A stretch of 64,000 bases of DNA from Datura wrightii (Eukaryota > Streptophyta > Magnoliopsida > Solanales > Solanaceae), in contig JASDFA010000010.1 in assembly GCA_035772735.1 (NCBI GenBank), positions 124,969,501-125,033,500 of the forward strand, written 5' to 3'. Shown in pieces: positions 45,938 through 58,609 of the stretch. Numbering within the stretch: the stretch's first letter is position 1; each line of letters opens with the position of its first letter. The translations under genes were made by a program, and so were the position numbers. The notes below the pieces were generated by a model, which saw only the letters and a program-made list of their open reading frames with translations, was not told the origin of the DNA and searched no databases.

Positions 45938-47900
45938 TGTCACGACCCAAGCATGGATCCCAGACCGTGACACGGGACTTGTACCCGCGAATGGCTCCAA
46001 GCTAACCCATGGCACAAGCATATCATATTCTTGAGCATGAACTAAGCGAAAAGAAATCATGAACATAACATAATCTAAAGACTGAATATCATAAAGCATA
46101 AATGGGACTACAAGTCAATTGCCCTGAATCATCTAATACATGGCTGACTGAAAAGCCTCTTATCATAGATGAGCTGACGGGAAAACACCCCCCGCTAGCT
46201 CTACCAAAATATGAAAACTAAAGGACAATAAAGGAAGAACATATGACAAAACTAATGTCCTCAGATCACGAGAACTCATCCAAGCTAGGGCTAGACTAGA
46301 CTAGTTCAGGAGCGAAGCTAACGTCGGGGCTGAGACTAATCACCCAAACATATATCATGAAACGATATAGCATAGAAGTATGCGGTCAGTACTTTGAATG
46401 TACTGAGTATTTAAGGTAAGTAAAGCATGAGAGTAAGCACAACATGCTAAAATCATTTTCCTGAGATATTCATAAGCATAAGATATTCATCATAAGTTGA
46501 AACATAATGATCCAAGGATTTTAAAGTAAATCATATGGTTTAACATGTTTAAATTCATAAGTAAAAACTCATAAACTGCTCAAGGGTCAATCGTACTGAA
46601 AAACATGATATCATACGTCCTTAATATGAATATCTTAAAACATGAGGAACAGTGAAAGATTCTTAAAACCGACATACCCCACGTGAGCATACATGGAGCA
46701 CAGCTTGTAACCATAGCTGAGAGGTGTGTCCATACATTGCCAAGGGCATGGACCATGAAGCGTGATGTCACTCATGGGCAGCCCATTCGGGCATGGGAGA
46801 TATTCTTGTGGAGAACCCCGTCATGGCTATGGTAGCACGTAGTTGTGAGACCTGGTGCACTGGAACCCTGCCCTATTCTGTGTTAAATACTACTCTCAAT
46901 ATATATATATAGAGCTCATTTCATAATCATGAATCATACTTAAATTTTGCATGGGCTAGTTAAAAATCATGAAACTCATAAACATACTTGATATACATGA
47001 ATTAGCCATGAAAAACAATGTTAAAGATCGGTCATGATACATAAACTCGAGATTCATGAAAATAATATATAATTGGTAAAATCATCATAACTTGAAAATC
47101 ATAGGTTCATGGGAAACACTTGTAGAAAGCATGGATTCATAATCATAAAATATGGATTTGAATCATAAGAGAATTGAATTTATAGAAGATCATGAAAGTT
47201 TTCATTAAAATTGGGTCTAACCCTACAATTTCACAAAATCATGGTTGGAGACTTGAATTCATGAGATTGATATGAAATTGGGCATGAGGGTGGAAGAAAT
47301 CCCTCATTCATGACCCTATATACCTGGGTTAGATGAATTCTTAACTTGTGTTGAAGACCCAAGAGAAGAGAAGAAGATGGTGAAAAACCTAAGTTTTGCC
47401 TTGAGAGGGAATTATAACCTAAGGTGTTTTAAAGAGAATGAGGGCTTAGGCTTAGATTAACCCTTTAATCAGCCCTTTAAAAATCCTAAAACAACGTCAG
47501 TTATGAGTTAAAAGCATAGGGTTTTACCAAAATACCCCCGAACTTCCAAAATTAAACCTGAAAATGGCAGAACCAATGACCAACACCACAGGTCGTTGGT
47601 CTATACAAGGGCCCATTAAATCCTCTTGTTGGTTCCTGCTCTACCTTTAAATCACTCTCTGAACCTCTCCAATGACTAGAAACAATGACCGATATAATAA
47701 AACAATGGGTCATACAATCCACTTGTCGATTCGGGTGAGATTATGACATTTTCTAGAAGTTCCATACCATGACCATACCAATGAGTCGTTGGTTCTTAGG
47801 ACGGTTCATCATATAGCTCGTTGAATAGCCTAGTGCCATATTCCTACTAGTTTCTACTGAAAGTCTCGAATCTGCCATTGGGGACTTTCGAGATATTATA
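45938..47900 (-). repeat. Element E 5' LTR
   Basis: This minus-strand LTR of about 1,963 bases runs from TGTCACGACCC at 45938 to the complement of TATAATATCTCG at 47900. The right end interrupts the RNase H coding sequence of fragment F (TYAS). Its U3 (47570-47830) has GGTCGTTGGT/ACCACAGG-type inverted words, a relative of the motifs in A and B. A TATATATATATA run is at 46899-46910. The left target duplication cannot be tested because E is truncated at 44997. Confidence 0.82.
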
Positions 47901-48682
47901 GGAAGCATATGTAATAACCTATTTTTTCTGTATTAACATAGGACCCAAACTAGACTATAAGGTATTACAACAAACTACAAAATCTTTACCTTCCATCGGT
48001 AGCACTAAGATAGGGGTTGTGGTCTACAATGTCTTGAGTTTTGGAAACTCTCTGCACACTCATCTGACCACTGGAATGGCATATCTTTCTGAGTTAGACG
48101 TGTCAACCGAGAGGCAATGACCACAAAACCCTTCACAAACTGATCGTAATAAATGGCTAATCCCACAAAGCTATGAATCTCTATCACTGTCATGGGCCTA
48201 GCCCAATTTTGAACTGTTTCCACCTTCTGTAGATCCACCACGATTCCTTCCTTGGAAACTATGTGTCCCAAAAAGGACACTGATTCCATCCAGAGTTAAC
48301 AGTTGGAAAACTTTGCATACAGTTCTTTCTTCTTTAGCAGCACCAACACAATCCTTAAATTGTCCTCATGTTCTTTATTAGTATTTAAATAAATTAGAAT
48401 ATCGTCAATGAAAACGATAACAAAGGAGTCCAGATAAGGTTTGGAAATACCATTAATCAAGCTCATGAAAGTAGCGGCGGCATTAGTGAGTCTGAAAGAC
48501 ATGAATAAGAACTTATAATGCCAATACCTAGTCTAAAAGGCTATTTTTGGAATATCCTCAACACAGATTTTCAGCTGATGGTAACCTGACCTCAAATCAA
48601 TTTTTGAGAACACATTTGTACCCTGAAGCTAATTGAATAGGTCATCTATTTAGAGAAGGGGGTATTTGTTCCAAATGGTAAC
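47901..48682 (-). pseudogene. Fragment F: chromovirus reverse transcriptase and RNase H start
   Basis: The minus strand reads, from 48682 downward, NKYPLL, IDDLFN, LQGTNVFSKIDLRSGYHQL and MSFRLTNAAATFMSLI. The intact catalytic FIDDILIY follows near 48410. It continues FLGHIVSKEGIVVD, RLTQKDMPFQWSDECAESFQ and a decayed RNase H start. It is bounded by the E LTR on the left and the G LTR on the right. It is distinct in sequence from A and B, so a third chromovirus subfamily. Confidence 0.85.
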
Positions 48683-50745
48683 TGTCACGACCCGAGTTGA
48701 GACCCCAAATCGAGACACGGAGCCTAGAACCACGAATGGCTCCAAGCTAACCCATGGTACATTCATAGCAATTCCAGAGCATAACTGAAGTGGAAATTAA
48801 AGGCAATATGAATAAGTGGAAGTATGAAATATAACAAAGGCCATAAATGGAATCAATACTCGATAAGCTGAATCATCTACATAATATCTGAAAAGCCTCT
48901 AAAACATCTGATGAGTTGATGGGAAAACACTCCTAACTAGCTTGCTAAAATTTGAAAACTAAAATAACACGCAAAACATAACTACTAACTGTCCTAGGAA
49001 AAATGAGGACTCACCCAAAGCAAGGGCTGAACTGGACAAGGTGGGAGCAAGCTATCGACGAGACTGAGTTGGATCACCCAAACCTATATCATGAGATAAT
49101 ATAGCAAAGAGTATGCGGTTAGTACTTGAAATGTACCGAGTATGTAAGGTAAGTAAAACATGCTTAGTAAAACGTTAGATGAAATCATGCATATAAATTG
49201 AAAGATCATGAAAATAAGTACTGCATGCTAAAAGTTGTATCTAAGATATACATAATCAGAATCTGGTTATCATAATTGAACATAATGACTGAAGATTTAA
49301 AAATAGAAATCATATGACTTTTTATAGAGGAAATTATAAGTAAAAGCTCATAAATCGATCATTGGGTCAAATCTGCTATAAATCATAATATCATAAGTCA
49401 TGAACATGAGTACCTGAAATCATGAGGAACAATGGGAGACTCGTCATAACCAATACCATCAGAATAGAGCATATGTGATGCCCCAACAATCACACTCAAG
49501 TGGGAAGAGCCATCCAAAACCTTGACAGGGCTAGGGATGCTAGACCATGATATCGATATCAAGTTGAGCCCCATTCATGTATACTAGATATCTCATCATG
49601 CTTGAAATCATGAATTATAAGCTTGAATTTTCATAAAACTTGCATAATAGGGCATAATTACTAATAACTTGAAATCGTGAATTTATAATCATCTTGAGTT
49701 TAAAATCTTCCCACAATACTTAAAACACACTTTAAAACATGAGGTATTAGACCCATAAAATTAGCATAGGTAGTTTCATAAAATTGGGTTAAAATCCTAG
49801 GAATCAATACACTTGATTAAGAACTTGAATTCATGCATTTGAGAAGAATCTTGGGCATGAGGGTGGAAGAAATCCCCCATTCATAGACCTACATACCTGG
49901 GTAAACTAATTTTCTAACTAGTCTTGAAAGCCCAAGAGAATTGTGGAAGAAATTGAGGAGAATTCTAGTTTGATCTTGGGAGGGAATATCAATTCAATGC
50001 ATGCATGGGAGCCTAATGACTTAGGCTAAACCCCTATAAAACACTCATTTTAGGGTTTAAAATGATGCCATTAAAGAGTTAGGGGCTTGAAAATTACAAA
50101 ACTACCCCAGGGAATTCACATGAAAAACCTAACGGCTAGCTACAACGACCAATCCAACAAGTCATTGTAGGATACGACAGGTCGTTGAACTGTCCGTTGT
50201 ATCTAAAGAACTTCCAGTATCTGCTGAAGTTCTGACCAACGACCAATCAGAATGTGTCATCATATGAAACAACGACTCTTCACTCCATCCATTGCTTCCA
50301 TGGGAAATTATGGTACCCTTCTAGTTCTCCAACTAACGACCAGACAGGACGAGTCATTACTTGAAACAACGACTCATCATTCCCCTCATCGTCACCTTGG
50401 CCACCCCATCATAGCTTCTAAAGTCCTTCCAATAGAACGATTCCATTATTCATCACTCACCACCACATATCATTGCACCCTTTCTTTGTCACTGAATCAA
50501 ACTGGGCCTTTTTTGAACTCCATTCAACGACCACTTACGACGACCTATTGGATCCTTCAATGAGTCATAACTAGGCTCGTTGTTTTTGGGAAATCTTGAC
50601 TGATGTCTTACAATGAATCACACAACAAGTCATTGTTTCCAGCCATAAATCATTCCTTGAGTCGTTCGATGACTCTGGTGTAATTTTCCTATTTTTCTCT
50701 GACTCAATCCTCTGGTATAATCTTAGGGACTTTTGGGGTGTTACA
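48683..50745 (-). repeat. Element G 3' LTR
   Basis: This 2,063-base minus-strand LTR runs from TGTCACGACCC at 48683 to the complement of TGTAACACCCC at 50745. GTAAC at 48678-48682 is the candidate target duplication, but its partner is lost. The purine tract CCAAAGAGGAGATAA follows on the minus strand at 50746-50760. U3 (50130-50690) has repeated CAACGACTC and GACGAGTCAT words. Confidence 0.87.
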
Positions 50746-50760
50746 TTATCTCCTCTTTGG
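50746..50760 (-). other. Element G polypurine tract
   Basis: CCAAAGAGGAGATAA on the minus strand directly before the LTR. Confidence 0.75.
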
Positions 50761-50984
50761 GAACATTTGTCCTTGAATGTAGACTAAGTATACTAAAAGG
50801 TTGGGGGAAGAAATGCAATCCCACAATTGAAAAACTAAAGCTGAAAACTGACAGAGTGACTGACTCCAAACTGATATACATGACTGAACTGAATTCGTGA
50901 AACATACATACATACTATGACATGAAAGAAACTTAGAGATATGAACTTTACATGAAACTGAATGAGTACTAAGGAGGAAACTGG

Positions 50985-52063
50985 TACCTCATGATGGAAC
51001 TGATCCTGAAGGGAAAAGATACAGGTATCTAGCCATTATATCTGCTTCAGCTTCCAGTTACCTCCCTCAAAAAGCTGATTTCTCCAAACACCTTTACTAT
51101 AGTTACTTCCGTATTTCTCAACTTTTGAACCTGACGATCAAGGATTTCAACTAGAACTTCCTCATAAGTAAGGGTATCCTTCACTCCATTCTCTCCACCA
51201 GAACAACTAAGGTTGGGTCACCGATTCATTTCTTTAACAGAGATACAAGAAAAACTGGATGCACCGAAGCTAACTCTGTTGGTAGCTCCAACTTATATGT
51301 CACCTTGCCAACTCGCCTCAAATCCTATAAGGACCAACGTATCTGGGGCTAAGCTTCCCTTTCTTTCCGAACCTCAACACTCCCTTCATGGGAGACACCT
51401 TCAAAAATACCCAATCATCAACCTCAAACTCAAGCTCCCTCTGCCTCACATCCCATAAGATTTTTGACAACTCTGAGCTGTTTTATGCCTTTCTCTAATA
51501 AGTTAAACCTTCTCCATGGCCTCATGAACTGAATCTGTCCTTATCAATGAAGCCTCACCCACCTCAAACCATCTAATAGGTGATCTACACTCCACCCGTA
51601 AAGAGCCTCAAACAGATCCATCTGAATGCTGGAGTGGTAACTATTATTATAGGAAAACATAATGAGATGCAAGTGATCATCTTAATTACCATTGAAATCA
51701 ATTACTGCAAGAGTATGAATGGTCCACTCAGCCTGACCATCTGTCTTCGGGTGAAAAGTTGTGCTAAGCTTCACTTGAATACCAAGTCCCTTCTAAAACG
51801 ATCTCCAAAATTAAGAGGTGAATTGAGTATCCCTATTTGAGATGATGGAAAAAGTAACTTCATGCAATAGAACAAAATTCCGAATGTACAATCTAGCATA
51901 ATCCTTAGTTGAATCGGTAGTTTTGACCAATAAGAAATGGGCTGATTTGGTCAACCTATCCATAATCACCCATAAAGAGTCATACTGTCGGCGTGTATAA
52001 GGAAAACCCGTAATGAAGTCCATATTGATCTCTTCCCACTTTCAAGTGGGACTACTAATAGCC
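50985..52063 (-). pseudogene. Element G integrase and chromodomain remnant
   Basis: On the minus strand, about 52023-51811 reads MDFITGFPYTRRQYDSLWV, IMDRLTKSAHFL and FSIISNRDTQFTS. The second catalytic Asp of the D,D-35-E triad is Asn here. The GPY region follows around 51590-51300. The chromodomain (ILDRQVQKLRNTEVTIVKV) lies near 51180-51010. Frameshifts separate the pieces. Element D interrupts the frame at 52064, and the rest of G is not found beyond D. Confidence 0.83.
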
Positions 52064-53686
52064 TGATGTGTGTGGATTTACAGCACTAGTAACACTCAAA
52101 ACTAAAAAATAGCATGGATTTAGCTGTATTTATGTAGATATGAGGTACTTTTCCTTTGATTTCAGGATAAATGGGTGTTGGAACAATAAATTGCAAAAGA
52201 AAGCTAAAAGTGTACAAAAAAGAGCAAAAAGTGTAGTACGCAGTACGATCCGTAGGTTGGACCTACAAGTTGTACTAAGGGCCTTGATAAGAAGCTGAAA
52301 GTTTAACCTGGAAGACTGATCCCCCGAGACTTGTCACAGATTGTACCATGATGGTACGAGTCGTGGTAAGCCATTGTGATGAAATCCAGAAGAATTGCAC
52401 AGGAGGCTGATTCTCAATATGAGAGGACCCTACGACCCATGAGAGGAAGGTACGAGTCGTACCATACAAGTCGTGGTGAATTTCAGTTAAAGTTCAAAGT
52501 ATCAGGATCAAGCCACGGGTGCAATGTACGAGTCGTAAGATGTAGGTACAAATCGTACCTTAGCCCAACACTTAGCCAAAATTCAGCCAACACTTCAAGC
52601 CATGAGTCGATGCCACGATCCGTGAGAATCCCCTATGAGTCGTAGGAGGACTCGTGATGAGCTCGGCGATAGATATGAAAAGTAGTCCTGTTACTTTAGG
52701 AAAAGGGTTCTTGTGTCTCTATAAATACGTTTTATGTTTTATTTTTCATAGGGGACGACGAATAGACTTAATTTTAGTAGAAAAACATTGTAGTAAGTAA
52801 TTTTTACATCATTGAAAGAGAGAATTGAGTTGGTTCAATCTTGTGATCAATCTTTTCTTGAACTCATATTGTTCTTGCTACTCATTATTAAATATTTTGC
52901 GGATTAATTGAAGGAATCATTTTTCTCAATCATCTTTGTAAGTATTGTTTTATGTCTTCAACCATGATTACAATTCACAACCTTGCAATTATGAAAGGCT
53001 AAAACCTCCATAGCTAGGGTTGTGGGAACCATGGTGGATTAACAAGTTGGGGTTGCACAAAGTGATTCTAAAACCAATACTAATTACTTATATTGTAGTC
53101 TCTTCATCTTTAATGATTCTTAGCGGTGCGCAATGTTAGGAAGTGCCTGAATTCATTACTTGCTTTGGTCAAAGAGGTAGAGATTAGGAAAAGAGAATTA
53201 CAACAGAGCCTTGATCTTGATGATATTGTATTAACTTGAGTTGTGGTTGCAGGATAGTTATATCTGGAACTTAGTGATAACGCTTAGTTTTCAAAAACTC
53301 ATGAGACTTGGTCGAATAATTGAGGATAGTCATTCAATAGGGATTGGTCGATCATTTGAATGAACCTAAGTTATCAGTTCTGTAAGTAAGCATTGGTAAA
53401 GATCACGAGTGTATACCCAAAGTTGTTATGAACCCATGGGGAACACAAACCCTAGTTATCCTTTAATTATTGATTTGCAAATAAAATGCGGACTGCTGTT
53501 TATTTTTATTATTGATTTTTATTAGAATTCCCCCCATTTTGAAGTAACTAGCATAGGAGTTCATTTATTGGCTGTAATCTAGATCTTCCATATTCCCTGT
53601 GGAATCGACCCCAACATCTAAGTTGGGTTCTTTATTGACAACGTCTGCTTTATACTTCAGTCGGAAGTGTGGTTTGAGCGTTATCA
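52064..53686 (+). repeat. Element D 5' LTR
   Basis: This 1,623-base LTR runs from TGATGTGTGTGG to TTATCA. U3 (52280-52650) carries palindromes on the ACGAGTCGT core, including the perfect 7+1+7 GGTACGAGTCGTACC at 52449-52463. TATAAATA is at 52720-52727. GTGTTGGAACAATA (52175-52188) also occurs in the LTR of element C at 23014-23027. Confidence 0.88.
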
Positions 53687-53691
53687 AAAAG

Positions 53692-53709
53692 TGGCGTCGC
53701 TGCCGGGGA
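53692..53709 (+). other. Element D primer binding site
   Basis: TGGCGTCGCTGCCGGGGA lies five bases after the LTR. It differs at two positions from the Asp-tRNA site of element C. Confidence 0.75.
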
Positions 53710-53794
53710 ATAGGGCTAAGACTAGGTTATTAGCTTGTATTTGACTTGTTGGTAGTTACTTTACTTTTTACATTTTTTCCTTTGTTTTTCTCTT

Positions 53795-54065
53795 GTGCCT
53801 TCCTCATGTTTTCATCTAGGGATAAACCCTCCACTCAAACACTCAAAGATGGAATATGATCAGCTGCCAACCTTAGTGGAAGGAATTGTGACAAATGATA
53901 TTATGGCAGTTGTGATAATGAATTATGGAGATAATGGGAGCCCGGAATACACAAATATGGTTAATTATTTAAATGGGATGGGTTATATAGCTTCAACCCA
54001 ACCTAGATTTAAAGAACCGTTTAACACCACCGGCCAAACCATCTATGGAGGTACCACCTATCCTT
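53795..54065 (+). pseudogene. Element D gag stub
   Basis: A short frame (MEYDQLPTLVEGIVTNDIM..., read only in part) lies where gag should begin, then the sequence passes directly into the pre-RT spacer (KPSMEVPPILELKALPPHL, from about 54036). No capsid core, zinc knuckle or protease is seen. A large deletion is the simplest explanation. Confidence 0.65.
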
Positions 54066-55743
54066 GAGCTGAAAGCACTACCTCCACATCTCAAGTATGC
54101 ATTCCTTGGAGAAAACAACACCTTTCCGGTTATGGTTGCAGCAACCTTATCCGATGAGCAGGTGGAAGTTGTGGTCAACATATTGAAAAGATACAAGAAG
54201 GCAATTGGATGGACCATCTGATATCATCGGAATCCCACCAGGCATATGGAACCATAAAATCCAGCTGGAACCAGATTCTAAGCCAAGTATAGAGCATCAA
54301 CGCCGCCTGAACCCGCCTATGCAAGAAGTGGTAAAAAAGGAGATTATCAAGTGGCTCGATGCTGGGATAATATATCCCATAGCTGACAGTCAATGGGTAA
54401 GTCCTGTTCAATGCGTACCAAAGAAGAGAGGGATTACGGTGGTTCCTAATGCAAAGAATGAGATGATACCAACACGACCAGACACAGGATGGCGTGTATG
54501 CATGGACTATAGGAAACTCAACCATTGCACTAAGAAGGATCACTTTCCAACACCATTCCTAGATCATATGCTTGATATATTGGCAGGTAGAGGATGGTAC
54601 TACTTCCTTGACAGATATTTCGGTTACAATCAGATCACTATTGCTCCAGAAGATCAGGAGAATACCATCTTTACTTGTCCGTATGGGACCTTTGCTTTCA
54701 AGAGAATACCCTTCGGATTGTGTAATGCTCCATCCACCTTTCAGCATTGTATGATGTCCATATTTTTAGACATGGTAGAAGACACCATCGAAGTATTTAT
54801 GGATGATTTCTCGGTTGTAGGTGAGTCATTCGAGTCCTTCCTTGAGCATCTGGGCGAAGTGCTGAAAAGATGTAAGGAAACCAATTTGGTCCTAAACCGG
54901 GAAAAATGTCATTTCATGGTTAAAGAGGGCATAATGTTGGGCCATAAAATCTCGAGAAAGCGAATCGAGGTGGACAAGGCAAAAATTGAAGTTATCTCAG
55001 GATTTCCACCCCCTATTTCCATCAAAGGGGTCAGAAGCTTTTTAGGGCATGCAGAGTTCTACTGGCACTTTATCAAGGATTTTTCCAAAATAGCACAGCC
55101 ATTGTGCAAAATATTGGAGAAATAGGTAAAGTTCATATTCGATGAGCCATGTCTAAAGGCTTTTGAATGCCTAAAAGAAAAGCTCACCACTGCTCCTATC
55201 ATCATAGCTCCAGATTGGTCTCTCCCCTTTGAGGTAATGTGTGACGCTAGTGGTGTTGCTCTTGGTGTTGTTTTAGGTCAAAGGAGAGCAAAAATATTTC
55301 ATCCAATCTATTATACTAGCAAGACACTCAATACAGCTCAAAAGAATTATACAGTAACGGAGTAGGAACTATTGGCAGTGGTCTTTGCATTTGAAAATTT
55401 TAGAGCATACTTGCTCGGAACCAAGGTGATCATTCATACAGACCATGCTGCATTGAGGTACCTGATGTTTAAAAAAGATGCCAAACCCAGATTAATTCGG
55501 TGGGTACTCTTGCTCCAAAAATTTGAATTTGAAGTAAAAGATAGGAACAGAATAGAGAACCAGGTGGCAGATCATTTATCCAAACGTGAGGCTGAAGAAA
55601 AGGAGCAGATGGAAGTTGAGATCAATGATGCATTCCCAGACAAGCAGGTATTAGCTGCATCACAAGACTTGATCCCTTGGTTTGCTGAGATAGCTAACTA
55701 CTTGGTTAGCAACATAATGCCAACAGACATGACTCCTCACTAG
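54066..55743 (+). pseudogene. Element D reverse transcriptase and RNase H
   Basis: The spacer LPPHLKYAFLGENNTFPV precedes a one-base frame change near 54218. The frame from 54205 then reads DIIGIPPGIWNHKIQLE, VCMDYRKLNHCTKKDHFPTP, TFAFKRIPFGLCNAPSTFQ and an intact catalytic FMDDFSV (near 54800), then FLGHAEFYWHFIKDFSKIA. TAG stops are at about 55123 and 55363. RNase H has MCDASGVALG, ENFRAYLLGTKVIIHTDHAAL and NQVADHLS. The sequence type is Athila/Tat, not chromovirus. It is nearly complete apart from one frameshift and two stops before the TAG at 55741. Confidence 0.9.
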
Positions 55744-56928
55744 AAGAAGAAGTTCTTATCTGATGTCCGACGGTATTACTGGGATGAGTCATATTTATTT
55801 CGCATTTACGCAGATGGGATCATTCGTAGGTGTGTCCTGGAAGTGGAGATGTTGAGCATTATGGAGGCATGTCATTCCTCTCCTGTAAGGGGCATCATAG
55901 TGGCACTATAACAACACATAAAATTTTGCAATGCGGTTATTACTGGACAACTATTAATCAAGATGAATATGACCTTGCCAAGTCGTGCAATCAGTGCCAA
56001 AGGCAAGGCAATATTACTCGTAAACATGAGTTTCCATTAACCCCAATTTTGGAGATAGAACTATTCGATGTGTGGGGCATTGACTTCATGGGCCCATTCA
56101 TTAGCTCATATGGGATGAAGTACATTCTGGTGGCTATGGATTATGTATCAAATGGGTGGAGGCTATTGCATTGCCAAACAATGAAGTAAAGAGTGTTACA
56201 ACATTCGTTCAAAAGCATATCTTTTCCAGGTTTGGCACTCCCGGAGCTATAATCAGCGATGGTGGATCGCATTTCTGCAATCGCCTCTTCAAAACTTTAC
56301 TGGAGAAATACGGTGTCAAGCACAAGGTAGCCACACATTACCACCCTCAGTCGAGTGGGCAAGTAGAAGTTTCTAATAGGGAAATCAAGACCATTCTGGC
56401 CAAGACAGTAAATACGAGTCTGATAGATTGGGCCAGGAAGCTTGATGATGCACTGTGGGCTTACCGGAAAGCATATATGACTCCCATTGGCTCATCACCT
56501 TACCAACTCGTTTATGGTAAAGCATGCCACTTACCAATTGAATTAGAGAATAAGGCATTGTGGGCACTGAAAAGCTAAATATGAATTGGAATGATGCTGC
56601 CAAGCTAAGATTGAACCAGCTCAATGAGTTGGATGAATTTCAACTTAAGGCGTATGAGAGTGCAGCCATTTATAAAGAAAGAATGAAGATTTATCATGAC
56701 AAAAAGATCACAAGAGGGGAGTTTAGCCTAGGCAACTTGGTATTGTTGTTTAACTCAAGACTCCGGCTGTACCCTGGGAAGTTGAAATCTAGATGGATGG
56801 GACCTTAGAGAGTAGTGCAAGTGTCTCCATACAGTGCAGTGGAATTTCAGAACAAAGAGGGGAAAAGTTTTAAAGTAAATAGGCAAAGAATAAAAGTGTA
56901 TCTGGAAGATGAAGATGAATTGAAATGA
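55744..56928 (+). pseudogene. Element D integrase
   Basis: The zinc region has CHSSPVRG... and SCNQCQRQGNITRKHE (about 55870-56025). The core has LFDVWGIDFMGPF with the first catalytic Asp, IISDGGSHFCNRLF with the second, and YHPQSSGQVEVSNREIK with the Glu (about 56065-56390). Then come LWAYRKAYMTPIGSSPYQLVYGKACHLP and the C-terminal GNLVLLFNSRLRLYPGKLKSRW. It ends TGA at 56926. Frame changes occur near 55910, 56160 and 56565, and a TAG near 56807. There is no chromodomain, as expected for this lineage. Confidence 0.9.
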
Positions 56929-56972
56929 GTGGAGGAAATATACCTTGATGATACCTGAGAAGTCACAAAAGT

Positions 56973-57022
56973 AACGTCGTGCCGCGACGTTAAATCAGGC
57001 GTTGCATGGGAAGCAAACCATG
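56973..57022 (+). other. Conserved two-hairpin motif 3' of integrase (element D)
   Basis: AACGTCG-TGCCG-CGACGTT (56973-56991) is a perfect 7-base stem with a 5-base loop. TAAATCAGGCG follows, then CATGG-GAAGCAAA-CCATG (57005-57022). The counterpart in element C is at 26803-26852, also shortly after the last stop of the main ORF. The second stem has changed on both arms between C and D while staying paired. Confidence 0.72.
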
Positions 57023-58594
57023 GAAGGTAAAGTCTGAGTAGCCACAGGTATGTCCTTTTTCCTACATGCTTATATTTTATGCTTCGAAGATAAAGCTCAT
57101 TTTTTAAAAAGGGGGTGACTTATAATTTTGGAATTTTTCTTCTGAGGTTTTTTCTTACCGTGTTTCTTTTCCCTCAGGCATGCGATCTAGTAGAACCAGC
57201 ATATGTTAGAATTTTTTGTTTTTAGTCATGATTTTTGTTTGATTAGAAATTAACTTAGGAATACTCATCCAATGGATATGCACTAGTTTTGTGGTTTTTG
57301 AAAAAAATTGACCCTACTTAAAAAAAAATTTGTTATGTATTTGTGACAACAATGCATTATTTCTATGGATTGTTTTATGTCATTTAGTTATTAATAGTGC
57401 TAGTCTTATTAAGCCATGTATGAACCAGACAGGTAATGTAAAAATAGTTCATGTACCATGTGTGAGTGAGATCTTAGTATTTATTGCGGTATGTTGTTGA
57501 AGATCTAGAACTTGTCTGGTTGGTCTCTGCATAGGTTAAGGATGGTTGGTTAGGATATAATCATAGGGCATTCTTTTTTTATCTCACTTTTAGACTATAT
57601 TGCCCTACCAAAGTTTCATGAATCCCTTGATCCCAAGTTTGAGCCTTAATAGACCATATTTCTTTGATTTACCTGTTAATCGTACCCATTTATTTATAAT
57701 GAACCTGTTTGGCCCTAGTCCTTCCTTGGATATTGTGAACCTTAACATAAGCAAAATGTTTAAGTTGAGGGTGGCTAGAGTAGGGGTGCATAAATGGTGG
57801 GAGTGGAAGAAAAGGAAAGAAAAGAAAAAGAAGAGAAAAAATGGTGAAAAATAAGGTGTGGTAAGGTGAAATAGTAAAAAAATTGAAAATTCGAGAATAT
57901 TGAAAAAGAAAAATTCAAAAGAGCTTGAAATTGTTGAAAATGTGAAAAATCACCTCACCCATGAAAATATTCTTAAAATGGGAAAAAGGGAATAAAAGAA
58001 GACAGAAAGAATGAAGGGTGAAATAGAAAAATGGTGTAGCCAATGGATGTAGTGCTAAGGAAGGGATAGTCACTCATAAAATCTTTCATCTTTATCATGT
58101 CCAGCCCTAAGCCTACGTTACAAGCCATATCAAGTACTACAGTGATCTTAATTTTACCATCTAACAAACCAAAGCAGAGAAAATAAGGGCAAGCCTATGG
58201 TATCTAATGCATAATACTTGCATTTCTTTGACAGAGTGAGTGCTTCATTTTCCTAGTCCCATGTTTCATTTCATACTTCATATTAGAGTGGGGACTTCAT
58301 TTTTGTGAGGGCGCATGGATTATGTTTGCTTTTACTATTGGTCTGTGTGAAACACATAGGTGATGACTTGATTGCTTGTTGATAGTTAGATGACATGTCT
58401 TGATCTCTAAATATGATGTTTTGATGTTGCTTGCAATATATTAGCTGATGATGTTTCAAGAGGAAGGGTCAATAGAGTTTGTATATAGAGTGTACAAATT
58501 TGTGTGAGTTTTGGCTGTAGTATCTTAAGTTTATTTTCTAGTTGAGCGTCGTGTTTAGTTTTTCTTTTTCTTTGCCTGAGGACATGCAGAAGTC
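57023..58594 (+). other. Element D 3' noncoding region with blocks shared with element C
   Basis: There is no credible ORF. The order is TCTAGAACTTGTCTGGT (57504-57520), internal polypurine copy TAAGTTGAGGGTG (57761-57773), A/G-rich stretch (57800-58065), AAGGGCAAGCCTATGG (58185-58200) and GAGGGCGCATG (58307-58317). Block spacing of about 681 and 122 bases compares with 656 and 134 in C. Confidence 0.75.
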
Positions 58595-58609
58595 TTAAGT
58601 TGAGGGTGT
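58595..58609 (+). other. Element D polypurine tract
   Basis: TTAAGTTGAGGGTGT precedes the 3' LTR. The core TAAGTTGAGGGTG is repeated exactly at 57761-57773. Confidence 0.75.

Noticed and set aside
54175..54543. 122-codon minus-strand frame in element D
   Set aside because: It is the antisense shadow of the reverse transcriptase coding sequence.
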